Position numbers and translations under genes: made by a program. Below, piece by piece: positions 6,609 through 6,948 of a DNA stretch of 6,948 nucleotides. The DNA is from a bacterium (GTDB lineage Bacteria > Thermosulfidibacterota > Thermosulfidibacteria > Thermosulfidibacterales > JALWSI01): the NCBI GenBank assembly GCA_027080315.1, contig JALWSI010000093.1:1-6948 (forward strand), given 5' to 3'. A model generated the notes under the pieces. The model was not told the origin of the DNA and did not search any database. It saw nothing but the letters and a program-made list of their open reading frames with translations. How positions within the stretch are numbered: position 1 is the first letter of the stretch; the number at the start of each line of letters is the position of its first letter.

Positions 6609-6948
6609 CTATTTCAAACTCTGGTGCGGCCGCTCATGGTTGTAAAACCTGAAATACTCTCTCAATCCTTCTATCAACTCATTCACGCTATTGTACTCTT
6701 TCAGATACACCTCCTCCCATTTCAAGCTCCTCCACAACCTCTCCACCATGATGTTGTCCATGGCTCTGCCTTTGCCATCCATGCTTATCTTTATCCCGTG
6801 CCCTCTCAGCACCCCTGTGAACCTTTCTCCAGTGTATTGGGACCCTTGGTCGGTGTTGAATATCTCAGGCCTACTATGGCCCCTCAGAGCCCTTCTGAGA
6901 GCACTTACACAGAAACTGTCATCCATGGTCACAGACACCTCCCAGGAG
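6609..6948 (-). CDS. IS3-family transposase (OrfB, DDE integrase core), C-terminal part
   Basis: The frame runs to the right edge without a stop (SWEVSV precedes the first internal GTG), so the N-terminal part, including the first catalytic Asp, lies outside. The visible 112 or so residues contain NTDQGSQYTG with the second catalytic Asp and DNIMVERLWRSLKWEEVYL with the catalytic Glu; I count 35 residues between them, the D-35-E spacing of the rve/IS3 group. FRFYNHERPHQSL is the usual C-terminal motif. The protein then stops at once (K, TAG), whereas relatives usually continue with a segment like YxTPxxVY. This could be the natural end or a small deletion. The enzyme cuts and joins the element's ends; whether this copy is active cannot be told. 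Confidence 0.9.
   Translation of the reverse strand, partial: SWEVSVTMDDSFCVSALRRALRGHSRPEIFNTDQGSQYTGERFTGVLRGHGIKISMDGKGRAMDNIMVERLWRSLKWEEVYLKEYNSVNELIEGLREYFRFYNHERPHQSLK

Larger units (their letters stand above)
6535..6948 (-). mobile_element. IS3-family insertion sequence, one end, cut by window edge
   Basis: The element is recognised from its transposase fragment and a terminal inverted repeat whose outer end is at 6535. The transposase points leftward, so 6535 is the right end of the element by convention. The opposite end and any orfA lie beyond the window, so the target duplication (GTT or TGTT just outside at 6531-6534) cannot be verified. The element lies 202 bases upstream of the chemoreceptor start. 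Confidence 0.85.

Noticed and set aside
1-6948. CRISPR array, tRNA, rRNA, toxin-antitoxin or phage-defence genes
   Set aside because: No regularly spaced repeats, no cloverleaf-like or rRNA-like segments and no such protein families are visible; nearly all of the window is accounted for by the six genes described.

Overview
The window looks like an accessory stretch of the chromosome of a motile bacterium, probably a thermophilic or anaerobic Gram-negative lineage; I cannot name the genus. The clues are GC near 50 percent, strong preference for AGA/AGG arginine codons, GTG starts with good Shine-Dalgarno sites, a large transmembrane chemoreceptor, and two enzymes of nucleotide-activated pseudaminic acid synthesis, a sugar pathway typical of flagellin and surface glycosylation.

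Layout. Bases 2-3872 hold a tightly packed plus-strand operon of four genes: the 3' part of a metallo-beta-lactamase-fold hydrolase, a GT4-type glycosyltransferase, a PseB-like UDP-GlcNAc 4,6-dehydratase and a PseC-like PLP-dependent aminotransferase. Gaps range from a 1-base overlap to 6 bases. PseB and PseC would act in sequence to turn UDP-GlcNAc into the 4-amino-4,6-dideoxy-AltNAc nucleotide sugar; the glycosyltransferase may move a sugar onto a surface acceptor. The later pathway genes (pseH, pseG, pseI, pseF) are absent, and the operon stops at a perfect 8-bp hairpin shared with the convergent gene that follows.

Bases 3918-6332 on the minus strand encode an 804-residue methyl-accepting chemotaxis protein: two membrane segments around a tandemly duplicated Cache sensor, then HAMP, a PAS-like domain and the cytoplasmic signalling hairpin. 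A strong ribosome binding site, a tentative sigma70-type promoter and two short perfect palindromes lie in its upstream region.

From 6535 to the right edge is one end of an IS3-family insertion sequence, with its terminal inverted repeat and the C-terminal catalytic half of its DDE transposase, pointing in the same direction as the chemoreceptor gene.

All genes belong to known families. I do not see an undescribed system here. The points most worth a look are the chemoreceptor's internal duplication, the stand-alone pseB-pseC pair, the transposase's abrupt C-terminus, and the palindromes between the insertion sequence and the receptor gene.
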